Source: Polynucleobacter sp. AP-Nino-20-G2 (GTDB lineage: Bacteria; Pseudomonadota; Gammaproteobacteria; Burkholderiales; Burkholderiaceae). From it: a DNA stretch of 64,000 bases. Positions within the stretch are counted from its first letter, which is position 1, and the number at the start of each line of letters is the position of its first letter. A program made the position numbers and the translations under genes. The notes beneath the pieces were generated by a model. That model made no database searches. It saw nothing but the letters and a program-made list of their open reading frames with translations, and was not told the origin of the DNA. Below, piece by piece: positions 1 to 8,272 of the stretch. Location of the stretch: the NCBI RefSeq assembly GCF_018688235.1, contig NZ_CP061313.1, positions 1,781,130 through 1,845,129 of the forward strand. The letters are read 5' to 3'.

Positions 1-491
1 CAATAAAAGAACAGGGGAATGGCTGCGCCCCAAGCCAGTCCAAGCAAAATAAGACCTCCGACCTGTCCATTCACTCCCCAAGCCCCTGCACCCATCCTGA
101 TCCCAGCCTCATAAGACATAGGGCCAGCAATCGCCCCAAGCACAGCACCCAAAACCGGCCTATCTCGCAACCAAGCTAAAGAACTATTCATGGTGCTAGC
201 GACCAATGCCCAAAGCGCCCACATCCAAAATGGAGAAAGATAAGCGCTTGGCCAGGCACCCTGAAAACTCAGAAATCCCAAATTAGCAATAAGTGTGTCA
301 GCACTCACTCCATATATAACTGAGATGATAATGAGCCTTAAGTCGGAAATACGACGGGAAGAGCGCCAGATATAAAAAGCAATATAGAGCAAAGTGCCAA
401 TGACGGGCCAAAACACCTGCTGATTCGCCGCACCCATGACGCAGGCAAACCAACCCAGCTGGAAAAAGACAAAGTTCCAAAATTTAGCCAT
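1..491 (-). CDS. DUF2878 family inner-membrane protein (partial, C-terminus cut by window edge)
   Basis: The reading frame starts at ATG 491 and stays open to base 1, so about 163 residues are visible and the C-terminus is missing. The protein begins MAKFWNFVFFQLGWFACV and is almost entirely hydrophobic, with at least five predicted membrane segments. This and the phrases GWFACVMGAANQ and SPFWMWALWALVA resemble the DUF2878 family of small integral membrane proteins, whose function is unknown. ATG 491 is preferred over the in-frame ATG at 497 because an AGG lies 7 nt upstream of it. A minus-strand terminator at 504-536 separates it from the tRNA gene upstream. The family call is moderately secure; no function can be assigned. 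Confidence 0.7.
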   Translation of the reverse strand, partial: MAKFWNFVFFQLGWFACVMGAANQQVFWPVIGTLLYIAFYIWRSSRRISDLRLIIISVIYGVSADTLIANLGFLSFQGAWPSAYLSPFWMWALWALVASTMNSSLAWLRDRPVLGAVLGAIAGPMSYEAGIRMGAGAWGVNGQVGGLILLGLAWGAAIPLFFY

Positions 492-503
492 GCTCATACC
501 TAA

Positions 504-536
504 GAAAAAGGCCACTGCCGGTGGGCAATGGCCTTT
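504..536 (-). terminator. Intrinsic terminator after tRNA-Met
   Basis: On the minus strand a 13-bp stem (AAAGGCCATTGCC pairing with GGCAGTGGCCTTT, one G-U pair) with a 4-nt loop is followed by TTTTTC. It sits 6 nt after the 3' end of the tRNA gene, in the right orientation to end its transcript before the DUF2878 gene. Confidence 0.8.
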
Positions 537-541
537 AGATT

Positions 542-618
542 TGGTGGCGAATCAGGGATTTGAACCCCGGACCTGCGGATTATGATTCCGTCGCTCTAAC
601 CAGCTGAGCTAATTCGCC
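542..618 (-). tRNA. tRNA-Met (anticodon CAT), elongator type
   Basis: This is a 77-nt cloverleaf on the minus strand. The acceptor stem GGCGAAT pairs with ATTCGCC and the CCA end is encoded (complement of 542-544). The D arm AGCTCAGCTGG, anticodon loop ATCATAA (anticodon CAT) and T arm GGGGTTCAAATCCC are all readable. A CAT anticodon can mean initiator Met, elongator Met or lysidine-modified Ile. The first base pair is a regular G-C, which argues against an initiator. The ATCATAA loop on a GGA/TCC stem is like betaproteobacterial elongator tRNA-Met. Ile2 is a less likely alternative. Confidence 0.93.
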
Positions 619-627
619 GAACTCGTT

Positions 628-656
628 ATTGTAAATGATCAGAAGTGTTCTGTCTA
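628..656 (-). promoter_or_regulatory. Sigma-70 promoter of tRNA-Met
   Basis: Minus strand: -35 TAGACA (651-656), a 17-nt spacer, and -10 TACAAT (628-633). The -10 ends 9 nt before the mature tRNA 5' end at 618, which fits a short leader trimmed by RNase P. Confidence 0.65.
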
Positions 657-695
657 AATCAAAGGGGATGGGGGGCTTCAGCAAGGGCGGAGCCT

Positions 696-1106
696 TTACT
701 TAATTTGGAAGGTGTTCACAGCCTCATCGCGGTTATAGCGCACAAAAACCTCGATTTTCTTCGCCAAAAAGAGCTTTTTCAGGACTTCATCCTTGTTCTC
801 AAAAATAATCGCGGTTTGCTCAGGGTAGTGAGAAAAGGGGTCGCTCATCACCTCAATTGGCTGTCCATCTACTTTAATGAGCCTAATAGTGCGCTTATAA
901 AGACGATCTGGTTGAATAAAGATCAGGCGCTTAATGTACTTATCCAAAACCAGCTTCTGACCCTGATCGTTGGTCTTGTAGTAATAAACCAATTCATCCT
1001 TACCATTGGTCGTAACATCGCGCTCCTCATCCCACTTTGCAAAGGTGGCCTGACTAGCAAGCGCACAAAGAAAAATTGCTGCCACTATCCTATACAGATG
1101 CATCAT
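696..1106 (-). CDS. Hypothetical exported protein (136 aa)
   Basis: The gene is not recognised. It encodes 136 residues starting MMHLYRIVAAIFLCALASQATFA, a Sec-type signal peptide with likely cleavage after TFA near residue 23. The mature part is about 113 residues, basic and rich in Lys and aromatic residues, has no cysteine, and is probably a small periplasmic protein. A run DKYIKRLIFIQPDRLYKRTI suggests beta strands. It is divergent from the MOSC gene, with start codons 46 bp apart, so the two probably share a promoter region. It could be specific to Polynucleobacter and relatives; no function is proposed. Confidence 0.7.
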   Translation of the reverse strand: MMHLYRIVAAIFLCALASQATFAKWDEERDVTTNGKDELVYYYKTNDQGQKLVLDKYIKRLIFIQPDRLYKRTIRLIKVDGQPIEVMSDPFSHYPEQTAIIFENKDEVLKKLFLAKKIEVFVRYNRDEAVNTFQIK

Positions 1107-1152
1107 TTACTTTCTAAGTTTGATCAATTCATCTTATCAGTCATCCGAGTCC

Positions 1153-1764
1153 ATGCGTCTACTATCAATATCAACCGGTAAAGTAGCAGCCCTTTTTGGC
1201 TCGCATCACCCAAATTACCAACGAGTGGCTTCTGCCATCAACAAACAATCTATTAGTGATTTAGCCCACCCACTTCCAGTAGAAATTACTCGACTAGGCG
1301 TGACAGGCGATGAACAAGCCGATCCATCCGTTCATGGTGGAATGGAGAAAGCGATTTATGTTTACCCAATCGAGCATTACACTTTTTGGAGCGAACTTCT
1401 CACTCGAGAAACAAAAAAGTCAATAAACCTTCCTATAGGGGCTTTTGGTGAAAACTTCACCATTGAAGGTTTACTTGAAGCTGAAGTCTTTGTTGGTGAT
1501 GTGCTAACCATAGGCGATCTCGAGTTCACTGTCACCAAGTTACGCGAGCCCTGCTTTAAGTTCAACGCCAAGATGGGATACAAGGGAGCTGCCAAAGCCA
1601 TGTTGCAATCTGGATTTAGCGGATGGTATTTGCGCGTTAATCGTACTGGTTTGATTACCCCTGGCGCACAGATTGCAATCACTCCAGGACAAAGAATCAC
1701 TTCTATAGCAGATCAAAATCAAGCACTATTGAATCGCGGCAATCAAAAGAATCTTTGGGATTAA
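1153..1764 (+). CDS. MOSC domain protein (YiiM-like)
   Basis: The protein has 203 residues when started at ATG 1153, just before MRLLSISTGKV. The longer frame from 1120 adds 11 unconserved residues. MOSC domains bind sulfur-molybdenum cofactor or carry sulfur in molybdoenzyme systems. Family marks seen are GDEQADPSVHGGMEKAIYVY, GAFGENFT, and the conserved cysteine in REPCFKFNAKMG, followed by a helical C-terminal extension as in YiiM. It lacks the beta-barrel N domain of mitochondrial MARC proteins. YiiM-type proteins reduce N-hydroxylated compounds such as 6-N-hydroxylaminopurine in E. coli; whether this one does is inference. It stands alone, with a bidirectional terminator after it. Confidence 0.85.
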   Translation: MRLLSISTGKVAALFGSHHPNYQRVASAINKQSISDLAHPLPVEITRLGVTGDEQADPSVHGGMEKAIYVYPIEHYTFWSELLTRETKKSINLPIGAFGENFTIEGLLEAEVFVGDVLTIGDLEFTVTKLREPCFKFNAKMGYKGAAKAMLQSGFSGWYLRVNRTGLITPGAQIAITPGQRITSIADQNQALLNRGNQKNLWD

Positions 1765-1786
1765 CTGAGGTACTAATTGAGGTAAT

Positions 1787-1816
1787 AAAAAAACCCGACC
1801 ACTAGTGGTCAGGTTT
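1787..1816. terminator. Bidirectional terminator between MOSC and MHS transporter genes
   Basis: An inverted repeat at 1791-1816 (AAACC, then GACCACTAGTGGTC, then GGTTT, one mismatch) has A-rich sequence on its left and T-rich sequence on its right. It can end both the plus-strand MOSC transcript and the minus-strand transporter transcript. Confidence 0.75.
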
Positions 1817-1840
1817 TGATTTGATGCAGACTAGAGTGAC

Positions 1841-3511
1841 TTAGTCTTTTGCGTAGATATCTACGTCTTTTGTTTCACGTACAAACAGTACACCGATTAC
1901 CAATGTCATCGCAGCGATGATGATTGGGTACCAGAGACCGTAGTAAATGTTACCGTTTTGCGCAACCAAGGCAAAGGAGATCGTTGGCAACAAGCCACCG
2001 AACCAACCGTTACCAATATGGTATGGCAAGGACATGGATGTGTAACGAATGCGGGTTGGGAACATCTCAACCAACATCGCTGCGATTGGGCCATAAACCA
2101 TGGTTACCAAAATCACCAAGTAAACCAATAAGAGCAATACAGCAACATAGTTGATGTCAGCTGGGTTTGCTTTTGCTGGGTAACCTTCTTTGTTTAATGC
2201 CTCGCGAATTGCTTTCTTGAACTCAGCATCTTTTTCCTTAGCATCAGCTGGCGCCAGGCCTTTTGCTGAGTAGCCAGGGATTTCGATATCGCCAATCTTC
2301 ACAACCGCTGTGGAGCCTGCAGGTGCCGCAACAGTGCTATAGCTAGCAGAGTTAGAAGCCATCACCTGTTTTGCGATATCGCAAGAACTAGTGAATTTCG
2401 CTGTACCAGTTGGGTTGAATTGGAATGTACATTCATTCACATCAGCAGTAATAGTTGCTGGCGCAGTTGTCATCGCCTTTTCCAACGCTGGGTTAGCGTA
2501 GTGAGTCAAGGCATTAAATACTGACACTGGTGTATTTGGGATGTAAGTGATTACAGCCAATAACAAGCCACCCATGATGATGACCTTACGGCCAATCTTG
2601 TCTGACAAACTACCAAATACTACGAAGAATGGTGTGCCGATTACCAATGAAGCAGCAATCAACAAGTTCGCTGTCTTAGCGTCTACCTTCAACACTTGTG
2701 TGAGGTAGAACAAAGCATAGAACTGGCCTGTATACCAAACCACTGCTTGACCTGCAACCAGACCAAACAATGCCAAGATAACAATCTTCAAGTTCTTCCA
2801 TTGACCGAATGACTCTGTCAAAGGTGCTTTAGACAATTTGCCTTCTTCTTTCATCTTCTTGAACGCTGGGGATTCGTTCATAGACAAACGGATCCAAACA
2901 GAAATCGCCAACAAAGCAATAGAAACGATGAAAGGAACGCGCCAGCCCCAGACATCAAAGTCTGCGCCAGTGAATTCACGTGTGAACAAAATCACGAGCA
3001 AGGAGAGGAACAAGCCAAGAGTAGCTGTTGTCTGAATCCAAGCTGTGTATGCGCCACGACGGCCGTGAGGAGCATGCTCTGCTACGTAGGTAGCCGCACC
3101 ACCGTACTCACCACCCAAAGCTAAGCCTTGAAGCATACGCAATGCGATCAAGATTACTGGAGCGGCAACACCGATTGTTGCGTAGTTAGGCAGAATACCC
3201 ACGATAAAGGTAGCACCACCCATCAACAAGATCGTCACCAAGAAGGTGTATTTACGACCAATCAAATCGCCTAAGCGACCAAATACCAAAGCGCCAAATG
3301 GGCGAACGATAAAACCGGCAGCAAACGCTAGCAAAGCAAAAATGAAGGCTGAGCCCGCATCTAAGCCTGAGAAGAATTGCTTAGCAATGATTGCGGCAAG
3401 TGAACCGTACAGATAAAAGTCGTACCACTCAAAAACCGTACCCAAAGATGAGGCAAAAATAACTTTGCGTTCTTCAGCGGTCATTGGGGCTGCTTTAGTT
3501 GATGTTGACAT
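1841..3511 (-). CDS. MHS-family MFS transporter (organic-acid permease-like)
   Basis: The protein has 556 residues and 12 predicted membrane segments. It belongs to the metabolite:H+ symporter branch of the major facilitator superfamily (relatives include KgtP, ShiA, ProP). The start reads EERKVIFASSLGTVFEWYDF, a hallmark of the branch. MFS loop motifs appear twice: GRLGDLIGRK near residue 80 and GSLSDKIGRK near residue 300. The substrate cannot be read from sequence; a carboxylate is most likely. An extra soluble loop of roughly 120 residues (about 327-448), probably periplasmic, carries two cysteines (NECTF and SSCDIA). The start has a good site, AGGAG 6 nt upstream. The gene is monocistronic, with a terminator after it. 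Confidence 0.88.
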   Translation of the reverse strand: MSTSTKAAPMTAEERKVIFASSLGTVFEWYDFYLYGSLAAIIAKQFFSGLDAGSAFIFALLAFAAGFIVRPFGALVFGRLGDLIGRKYTFLVTILLMGGATFIVGILPNYATIGVAAPVILIALRMLQGLALGGEYGGAATYVAEHAPHGRRGAYTAWIQTTATLGLFLSLLVILFTREFTGADFDVWGWRVPFIVSIALLAISVWIRLSMNESPAFKKMKEEGKLSKAPLTESFGQWKNLKIVILALFGLVAGQAVVWYTGQFYALFYLTQVLKVDAKTANLLIAASLVIGTPFFVVFGSLSDKIGRKVIIMGGLLLAVITYIPNTPVSVFNALTHYANPALEKAMTTAPATITADVNECTFQFNPTGTAKFTSSCDIAKQVMASNSASYSTVAAPAGSTAVVKIGDIEIPGYSAKGLAPADAKEKDAEFKKAIREALNKEGYPAKANPADINYVAVLLLLVYLVILVTMVYGPIAAMLVEMFPTRIRYTSMSLPYHIGNGWFGGLLPTISFALVAQNGNIYYGLWYPIIIAAMTLVIGVLFVRETKDVDIYAKD

Positions 3512-3820
3512 CAGTAGCTCCTAACTATTTTTATTGAAATAAAAAACAACGGGTCGATTATGCTTTGAAAAAAATCAAAGAAATCCACTACTTAGGGTAA
3601 TTCCCCATCAAATTGGCTCGGGGTTTTCCCGAAAAATTAGCCCTGGAGCAACCTCAAAACAACAATTAGGAAATAAAAGCAGGCGATTGTCTTTGTCAGC
3701 ATCACGCCCAAATTAAGTGCATGGTTATGCGTTACTCTGGAGAGAATTCGCTTTTAATAGAGGCTCAGAATAAAAAATAAAAACGCTTTATGAATAAAGT
3801 GTTTCAACGGAGAAATCAAT
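3512..3820. other. 309-bp divergent intergenic region, mostly featureless
   Basis: This gap lies between the divergent MHS transporter and GGT-like genes and must hold both promoters. No convincing -35/-10 pair was found on either strand. A small hairpin (TCGGG, loop GTTTT, CCCGA; 3618-3632) lacks a U-tract on either side. An AT-rich stretch at 3760-3790 leads into a second hairpin just upstream of the GGT-like gene. No open reading frame or RNA gene is evident. Confidence 0.6.
3781..3804 (+). promoter_or_regulatory. Leader hairpin next to the ribosome-binding site of the GGT-like gene
   Basis: AAACGCTTTAT (3781-3791) and ATAAAGTGTTT (3794-3804) can pair over 11 bp with one G-U, ending 4 nt before the ribosome-binding GGAG at 3809-3812. 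The wobble pair is allowed only in plus-strand RNA, where the real loop would be six bases. It may tune translation or mRNA stability of the downstream gene; this is inference. Confidence 0.4.
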
Positions 3821-5419
3821 ATGCAGCAAAAATGGGGTATTCGGGGGATGGCAGTTGCACCCCACTCTTTAGCATCCGAGTCAGCATTGGCGGTTCTCAG
3901 GGAAGGCGGCAATGCGCTTGAAGCCATGATTGCCGCAGCCGCAACTATCGCGGTGGTTTACCCACATATGAACTCCATTGGTGGCGACTCTTTCTGGGTA
4001 ATTCGCTCGCCAGGAAAGGCGATGGGCGGCATTGATGCTTGCGGTGCAGCTGCTGGTTTAGCGACAAAACAGTGGTATGCGGAGCGTGGCATCACCAAAG
4101 CGATTCCATTTCGTGGTGCAGTAGCAGCAAATACCGTAGCCGGAACGATTTCAGGCTGGGGGGCGGCGCACAAACTCTCCAAACAAGGTCTTGGTGGAAA
4201 AATTCCACTTTCACGCTTATTGGCAGACGCCATTGAATATGCCGAAGCAGGCGTACCCGTCACCCACAGTCAATCCAGTCTTACCGCTAAAAAACGTGCC
4301 GACTTAATTGATATCCCTGGATTTGCGGAAACATTCTTAGTCAACGGACAAGCGCCAGCGACAGGCAGCATCTTTAAACAAGAACGACTCGCCAAGACCC
4401 TGCGGCAAATTTCTAAAAAGGGAACTGAAGACTACTACCGTGGCGACTTAGCCGATCTGCTAGCCAAAGAACTCACGGATATTGGTAGCCCCCTGAGACT
4501 GGATGATCTCCATCGTCATCAAGCCAAGCTGATTGATCCACTCGAGCTAAAGCACAAGATTGGCAGCGTCTACAACATGACGCCACCAACACAAGGTGTT
4601 GTATCCCTCATGATTCTGGGCATCCTGGATCAGCTTAATTTAAAACGTTTCAAAGTAGATAGCACTCAATACGTACATCATTGTGTTGAAGCAACAAAGC
4701 AGGCCTTCAAAGTCCGAGATCAATACATCACCGATCCCGCCTATATGACTAAGCATGCGCAGTCATTTCTGTCGCCAGCCTTCTTGAAAAAACTGGCAAA
4801 GAATATTGATCCAGAAAAAGCCCTTCCCTGGGGGCAAGGCAAAGGCCCTGCTGATACGATTTGGATGGGCGTGATTGATGGCAATGGCAATTGCGTTTCA
4901 TTCATTCAAAGTATTTATCACGAATTTGGCGCCGGAATTGTTCTACCTAAGTCGGGCGTGAATTGGCAAAACCGGGGTTGCAGTTTTTCTCTTGACCCCA
5001 AGACCCTCAATCACCTCGAGCCTTATCGCAAACCATTCCACACCTTAAATCCTGCAATGGCTTTATTCAAGGATGGACGCTCCATGGTCTATGGCACGAT
5101 GGGTGGAGATGGACAACCGCAAACTCAGTGCGCAGTCTTCACTCGTACAGCGATCTATGGACTAGATCCACAGGATGCCATTAGTCGTCCGCGCTGGTTA
5201 CTAGGTCGAACCTGGGGACAAACTAGCGATAGCTTAAAACTGGAGTCACGCTTTAGTCCATGGGTTGCCAAAGAGCTCCACGCTTTAGGCCACGAAATTG
5301 AAATGCTCGATGCCTGGGATGAAACCGTTGGACATGCCGGCTGCATTATTCGTGATCCTTCTGGCACTTTGCAAGGCGGATGGGATCCTCGCAGCGATGG
5401 AGCAGTTAGCGCGTTTTAG
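3821..5419 (+). CDS. Gamma-glutamyltransferase family Ntn-hydrolase, cytoplasmic HpxW-like type
   Basis: The protein has 532 residues. GGT-family enzymes are made as proenzymes that cut themselves before a catalytic threonine. Here that residue is Thr346 in GPADTIWMGVID, aligned with the TTHYSVVD site of E. coli GGT. Other marks are GGNALEAMIAAAATIAVVYP and MNSIGGDSFW near the N-terminus, and GTMGGDGQPQTQ near residue 430. There is no signal peptide, unlike classical periplasmic GGT. The wording of the N-terminus (MQQKWGIRGMAVAPHSLAS) is closer to oxamate amidohydrolase HpxW. Amide or peptide substrates are both possible, and no purine-catabolism genes lie nearby. The 3' end overlaps the convergent channel gene by 14 bp. 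Confidence 0.82.
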   Translation: MQQKWGIRGMAVAPHSLASESALAVLREGGNALEAMIAAAATIAVVYPHMNSIGGDSFWVIRSPGKAMGGIDACGAAAGLATKQWYAERGITKAIPFRGAVAANTVAGTISGWGAAHKLSKQGLGGKIPLSRLLADAIEYAEAGVPVTHSQSSLTAKKRADLIDIPGFAETFLVNGQAPATGSIFKQERLAKTLRQISKKGTEDYYRGDLADLLAKELTDIGSPLRLDDLHRHQAKLIDPLELKHKIGSVYNMTPPTQGVVSLMILGILDQLNLKRFKVDSTQYVHHCVEATKQAFKVRDQYITDPAYMTKHAQSFLSPAFLKKLAKNIDPEKALPWGQGKGPADTIWMGVIDGNGNCVSFIQSIYHEFGAGIVLPKSGVNWQNRGCSFSLDPKTLNHLEPYRKPFHTLNPAMALFKDGRSMVYGTMGGDGQPQTQCAVFTRTAIYGLDPQDAISRPRWLLGRTWGQTSDSLKLESRFSPWVAKELHALGHEIEMLDAWDETVGHAGCIIRDPSGTLQGGWDPRSDGAVSAF

Positions 5420-6035
5420 TAATCAATAATTTGGGTACGCGCAGGTCCCAGTAAATGGCGGCTGCGCGTAAACCAAAAATGGCGAGCATGCATACCACTG
5501 AACCCTCTAGCGTGTATTGCGGAAGGAAGTTCAGAATCACAATATAGAGACAGCATCCCAAAGTGACGGGAATCGCATATAGCTCATGTGACATTAATAA
5601 TGTTTTTCTGCCAGCCAGAATATCGCGCAACAAGCCGCCGCCAATGGCCGTCACCACCCCAAGAATGACTGGCGCAACAGGCAAACCAAAATCGAGATTC
5701 CAAGCCTTGTCAGCCCCCTGAATGCCAAACAGGGCTGCACCGAGACCATCGATATACAACATCCAACGATAAATTTGTGGCTGGGTAAAAAAGGATTCAG
5801 CGATAAAGGTAATTACACAAGCGCCCAGAGCAACCCAAACGTAGATTTGTGAAATCGACCAAAACGCAGGCACATCCAAAATGATGTCGCGCAAGGTTCC
5901 CCCGCCAATTGCCGTAATCACCCCTAAAACCAGAACACCAAAAATATCGACACCGCGATCAGCAATAGCGAGTACACCCGTGACGGCAAATGCCACGGTT
6001 GCAATCATGCCAATCCAAAAATTAATGTGATCCAT
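5406..6035 (-). CDS. Trimeric intracellular cation channel (TRIC/YicG) family membrane protein
   Basis: The protein has 209 residues and seven predicted membrane segments, arranged as an internal duplication. The repeated motif GVITAIGGGTLRDIILDVPAF (near residue 40) recurs as VVTAIGGGLLRDILAGRKT (near residue 125). This GGG-x-LRD signature defines the UPF0126/TRIC family, whose bacterial members form trimeric channels that pass K+ and Na+. Its role in this organism is unknown. The stop lies within the 3' end of the convergent GGT-like gene. The start at 6035 has AGG just upstream, and maiA is divergent from it across 81 bp. Confidence 0.88.
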   Translation of the reverse strand: MDHINFWIGMIATVAFAVTGVLAIADRGVDIFGVLVLGVITAIGGGTLRDIILDVPAFWSISQIYVWVALGACVITFIAESFFTQPQIYRWMLYIDGLGAALFGIQGADKAWNLDFGLPVAPVILGVVTAIGGGLLRDILAGRKTLLMSHELYAIPVTLGCCLYIVILNFLPQYTLEGSVVCMLAIFGLRAAAIYWDLRVPKLLITKTR

Positions 6036-6116
6036 AGGACCTAGTCTAAATCACCGTGGGTGCGCGATCAATGAAGCCCCCAATATACTGAGGGCAATCG
6101 TCTCCAGGAATCTCTT

Positions 6117-6797
6117 ATGAAAACTCAGCTTTATAGCTTTTGGCGCAGCTCGGCAGCCTTTCGGGTCAGGATCGCACTTAATCTAAAAGGTCTTAATTAC
6201 GAAGTGATTCCGGTGCACCTACTCAAAAACGGTGGTGAACAAAACTCCCTTGAGTACAGCAAGCAAAATCCAAATAACTTAGTCCCTTTGTATGCCGATG
6301 GCGCACATACGATTCATCAGTCGCTTGCCATCATGGAATATCTTGAAGAAATTCAAGCTAATCCCCCGCTACTCCCCCACAGCCCAATAGATAGGGCATG
6401 GATTCGCTCTCTAGCGATGGACATCGCGGTTGACATTCATCCCATTGGAAATTTAAGGGTGTTGCGCTATCTCATAAAAACCTTAGGAGTCGGCGCAGAA
6501 GATAAGGATGCATGGAGCCGACATTGGATGAGGCTAGGGCTAAGCAGCCTAGAAAAACAATTAAGTAGCGACTCCAGAGTGCGTCGCTTTAGCTATGGAG
6601 ATCGGCCAGGTTTATTTGAGGCCTGCTTAATTCCGCAAATTTTCAATGCCTTGAGCGCCAACTTAGATATGCAAGCCTATCCAACACTGATGTCCATCTT
6701 CAATGAATGCATGCAGCTACCGGCTTTTATTGATGCGTCCTGGGAAAATCAAATTGATGCCGAAGGATCAAACCCCGCTATTCCACCAAAGAAATAG
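6117..6797 (+). CDS. maiA: Maleylacetoacetate isomerase (zeta-class glutathione transferase)
   Basis: The protein has 226 residues. It is a zeta-class GST with an N-terminal thioredoxin-like domain holding the glutathione site (WRSSAAFRVRIALNLKGL) and NPNNLVPLY, where the cis-Pro region sits, followed by IHQSLAIMEYLEE. A helical C-terminal domain starts near residue 90. The zeta enzyme turns maleylacetoacetate into fumarylacetoacetate in tyrosine/homogentisate breakdown. No other gene of that pathway is near, so maleylpyruvate isomerase or a general GST role remains possible. Its last 30 bp overlap the 3' end of the convergent AEC carrier gene. Confidence 0.85.
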   Translation: MKTQLYSFWRSSAAFRVRIALNLKGLNYEVIPVHLLKNGGEQNSLEYSKQNPNNLVPLYADGAHTIHQSLAIMEYLEEIQANPPLLPHSPIDRAWIRSLAMDIAVDIHPIGNLRVLRYLIKTLGVGAEDKDAWSRHWMRLGLSSLEKQLSSDSRVRRFSYGDRPGLFEACLIPQIFNALSANLDMQAYPTLMSIFNECMQLPAFIDASWENQIDAEGSNPAIPPKK

Positions 6798-7697
6798 AGA
6801 TAGAGTTAATAAAGATCCAAGCGTTGTAATCAAGACTGTTCGAGAAATAATGCGCCCATCAGCGTTGTAATACTGGGCCAGCATAAATGGGCCAGTCCCA
6901 GTTGGTAAGGCCGCCAGAATGACTGCGGCACTAACCCATAGCGTAGGCAAACCCAAGAGTGGGCCCGCAATAAACCAAGCCACTGCAGGCTGAATAATCA
7001 ACTTGGCAAAGCTAATGACCCACACCTGCCTAGAAGCAGAATTTTCTTTTCGCATCAAGAACAGGCCGATTGATACTAGCGCGCATGGGGTAGCGGCAGC
7101 AGCTAAAAAAGCAATCACCTGCGCCAATGGATCGTACAAAACTAAATTGGTGGATGACCAAAGGAGTCCGGCAACTGGGGCAATCAATAAAGGATTAGAG
7201 CAAAGCGATTTAATAACGCTCCAAACAATTTCGTGGGGCTTTTTATGCGACAGAATGCCAACTTCTATTAGCACTGTCGCTAAAGCGAACAATACAAAAA
7301 CAATAAAAGTGGAGATGATGGCGGGAGCCAAGCCATCTTGACCTAGTGCTAATACACACAAGGGAATGCCCATATAACCCGTGTTGGAGTAGGAGGCACT
7401 TAAACCAGAAAAACTAGCGGCCGCTACGTCTCGACCGCGAGACCAGCTCATACCAAACACCAACACAAATGCGACGAGGCCACTTGTAAAGAATGCTGTG
7501 ATGAATCCCAGTTGCCAAAGTGTTTGCCAACTGCTGCTAGATGCAAAATTAAATAGCTGCGCTGGTAATGCGAGCCAAACAACAAATCGATTTAACTCGA
7601 TGGATGCACTCTCACCTAGCTTGCCTGTTCTGCCACAAATATAGCCAATCAGAATAAGAGCGAATACTGGCAATACGACATTAAATACGTAGAACAA
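6768..7697 (-). CDS. AEC (auxin efflux carrier) family transporter
   Basis: The protein has 309 residues and ten predicted membrane segments, the layout of the AEC/bile-acid-carrier fold. It opens MFYVFNVVLPVFALILIGYICGR, typical of the family. The phrase SASYSNTGYMGIPLCVLALG contains the conserved N-x-G-Y/F-M/L-G-x-P motif of the first unwound helix. Bacterial AEC proteins carry malate, malonate or other anions, and the substrate here is unknown. A 14-bp gap separates it from the gamma carbonic anhydrase gene upstream, so the two may be co-transcribed. The tail-to-tail overlap with maiA leaves no room for a separate terminator. Confidence 0.85.
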   Translation of the reverse strand: MFYVFNVVLPVFALILIGYICGRTGKLGESASIELNRFVVWLALPAQLFNFASSSSWQTLWQLGFITAFFTSGLVAFVLVFGMSWSRGRDVAAASFSGLSASYSNTGYMGIPLCVLALGQDGLAPAIISTFIVFVLFALATVLIEVGILSHKKPHEIVWSVIKSLCSNPLLIAPVAGLLWSSTNLVLYDPLAQVIAFLAAAATPCALVSIGLFLMRKENSASRQVWVISFAKLIIQPAVAWFIAGPLLGLPTLWVSAAVILAALPTGTGPFMLAQYYNADGRIISRTVLITTLGSLLTLSLFLWWNSGV

Positions 7698-7711
7698 TTT
7701 AGAAGTGCTCT

Positions 7712-8236
7712 TTACGCAATTTTCTTGAGCGTCTTTTGATAGCGTTGCGCGTTTTTAACATAGCGCCCTGCAATTTCTTCGATACCCGCCATCTGCTCTG
7801 GAGTTAAAGTTTTTACCACCTTAGCTGGGGAGCCCAAGATCATTGAGCCATCTGGAAACTCTTTACCTTCGGTAACCAATGCACCTGCGCCCACTAAACA
7901 ATTCTTGCCAATCTTGGCGCCATTCAGTATCACTGCACCGATACCAATCAAGCTTCCGTCGCCAATATTGCAACCATGTAGCATGACTTGGTGACCAACC
8001 GTGACACCTTTACCGAGAACCAGCGGGTAGCCAGGATCAGTATGCAAAATAGATGCATCCTGAACATTGCTACCTTCTCCAATTTGAATGAGATCGTTAT
8101 CGCCACGGATAACCACCTTAGGCCAGATGCTGGCATTTTGATGTAGCTCAACTCTGCCAATCACTTCAGCGCTCTCGGCAACCCAAGCCCCATCTGCTAA
8201 TTGTGGGGCGCTTCCATCTAGTTCAAATATAGCCAT
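7712..8236 (-). CDS. Gamma carbonic anhydrase family protein (left-handed beta-helix)
   Basis: The protein has 174 residues and consists of hexapeptide repeats (for example IGDGSLIGIGAVILNGAKIG) forming a left-handed beta-helix, with a C-terminal helix. The three zinc-binding histidines of the family are present: His65 (ILHTD), His82 (VGHQ) and His87 (LHGC). The RGDNDLIQIG segment also matches. Homologues such as YrdA and CaiE vary, and many show weak or no carbonic anhydrase activity, so catalysis is not certain. It lies 36 bp downstream of amt and 14 bp upstream of the AEC carrier gene, all on the minus strand. Confidence 0.88.
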   Translation of the reverse strand: MAIFELDGSAPQLADGAWVAESAEVIGRVELHQNASIWPKVVIRGDNDLIQIGEGSNVQDASILHTDPGYPLVLGKGVTVGHQVMLHGCNIGDGSLIGIGAVILNGAKIGKNCLVGAGALVTEGKEFPDGSMILGSPAKVVKTLTPEQMAGIEEIAGRYVKNAQRYQKTLKKIA

Positions 8237-8272
8237 GACTCATTATAGGTAATGGCTATATTTTGGGAAGTC

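Noticed and set aside
645..1181. A 178-residue plus-strand ORF over the exported hypothetical gene
   Set aside because: It is the antisense shadow of the minus-strand gene, which has a real signal peptide and a sensible composition.
3618..3632. Hairpin TCGGG-GTTTT-CCCGA as a terminator
   Set aside because: The stem is only 5 bp and no U-tract follows on either strand.
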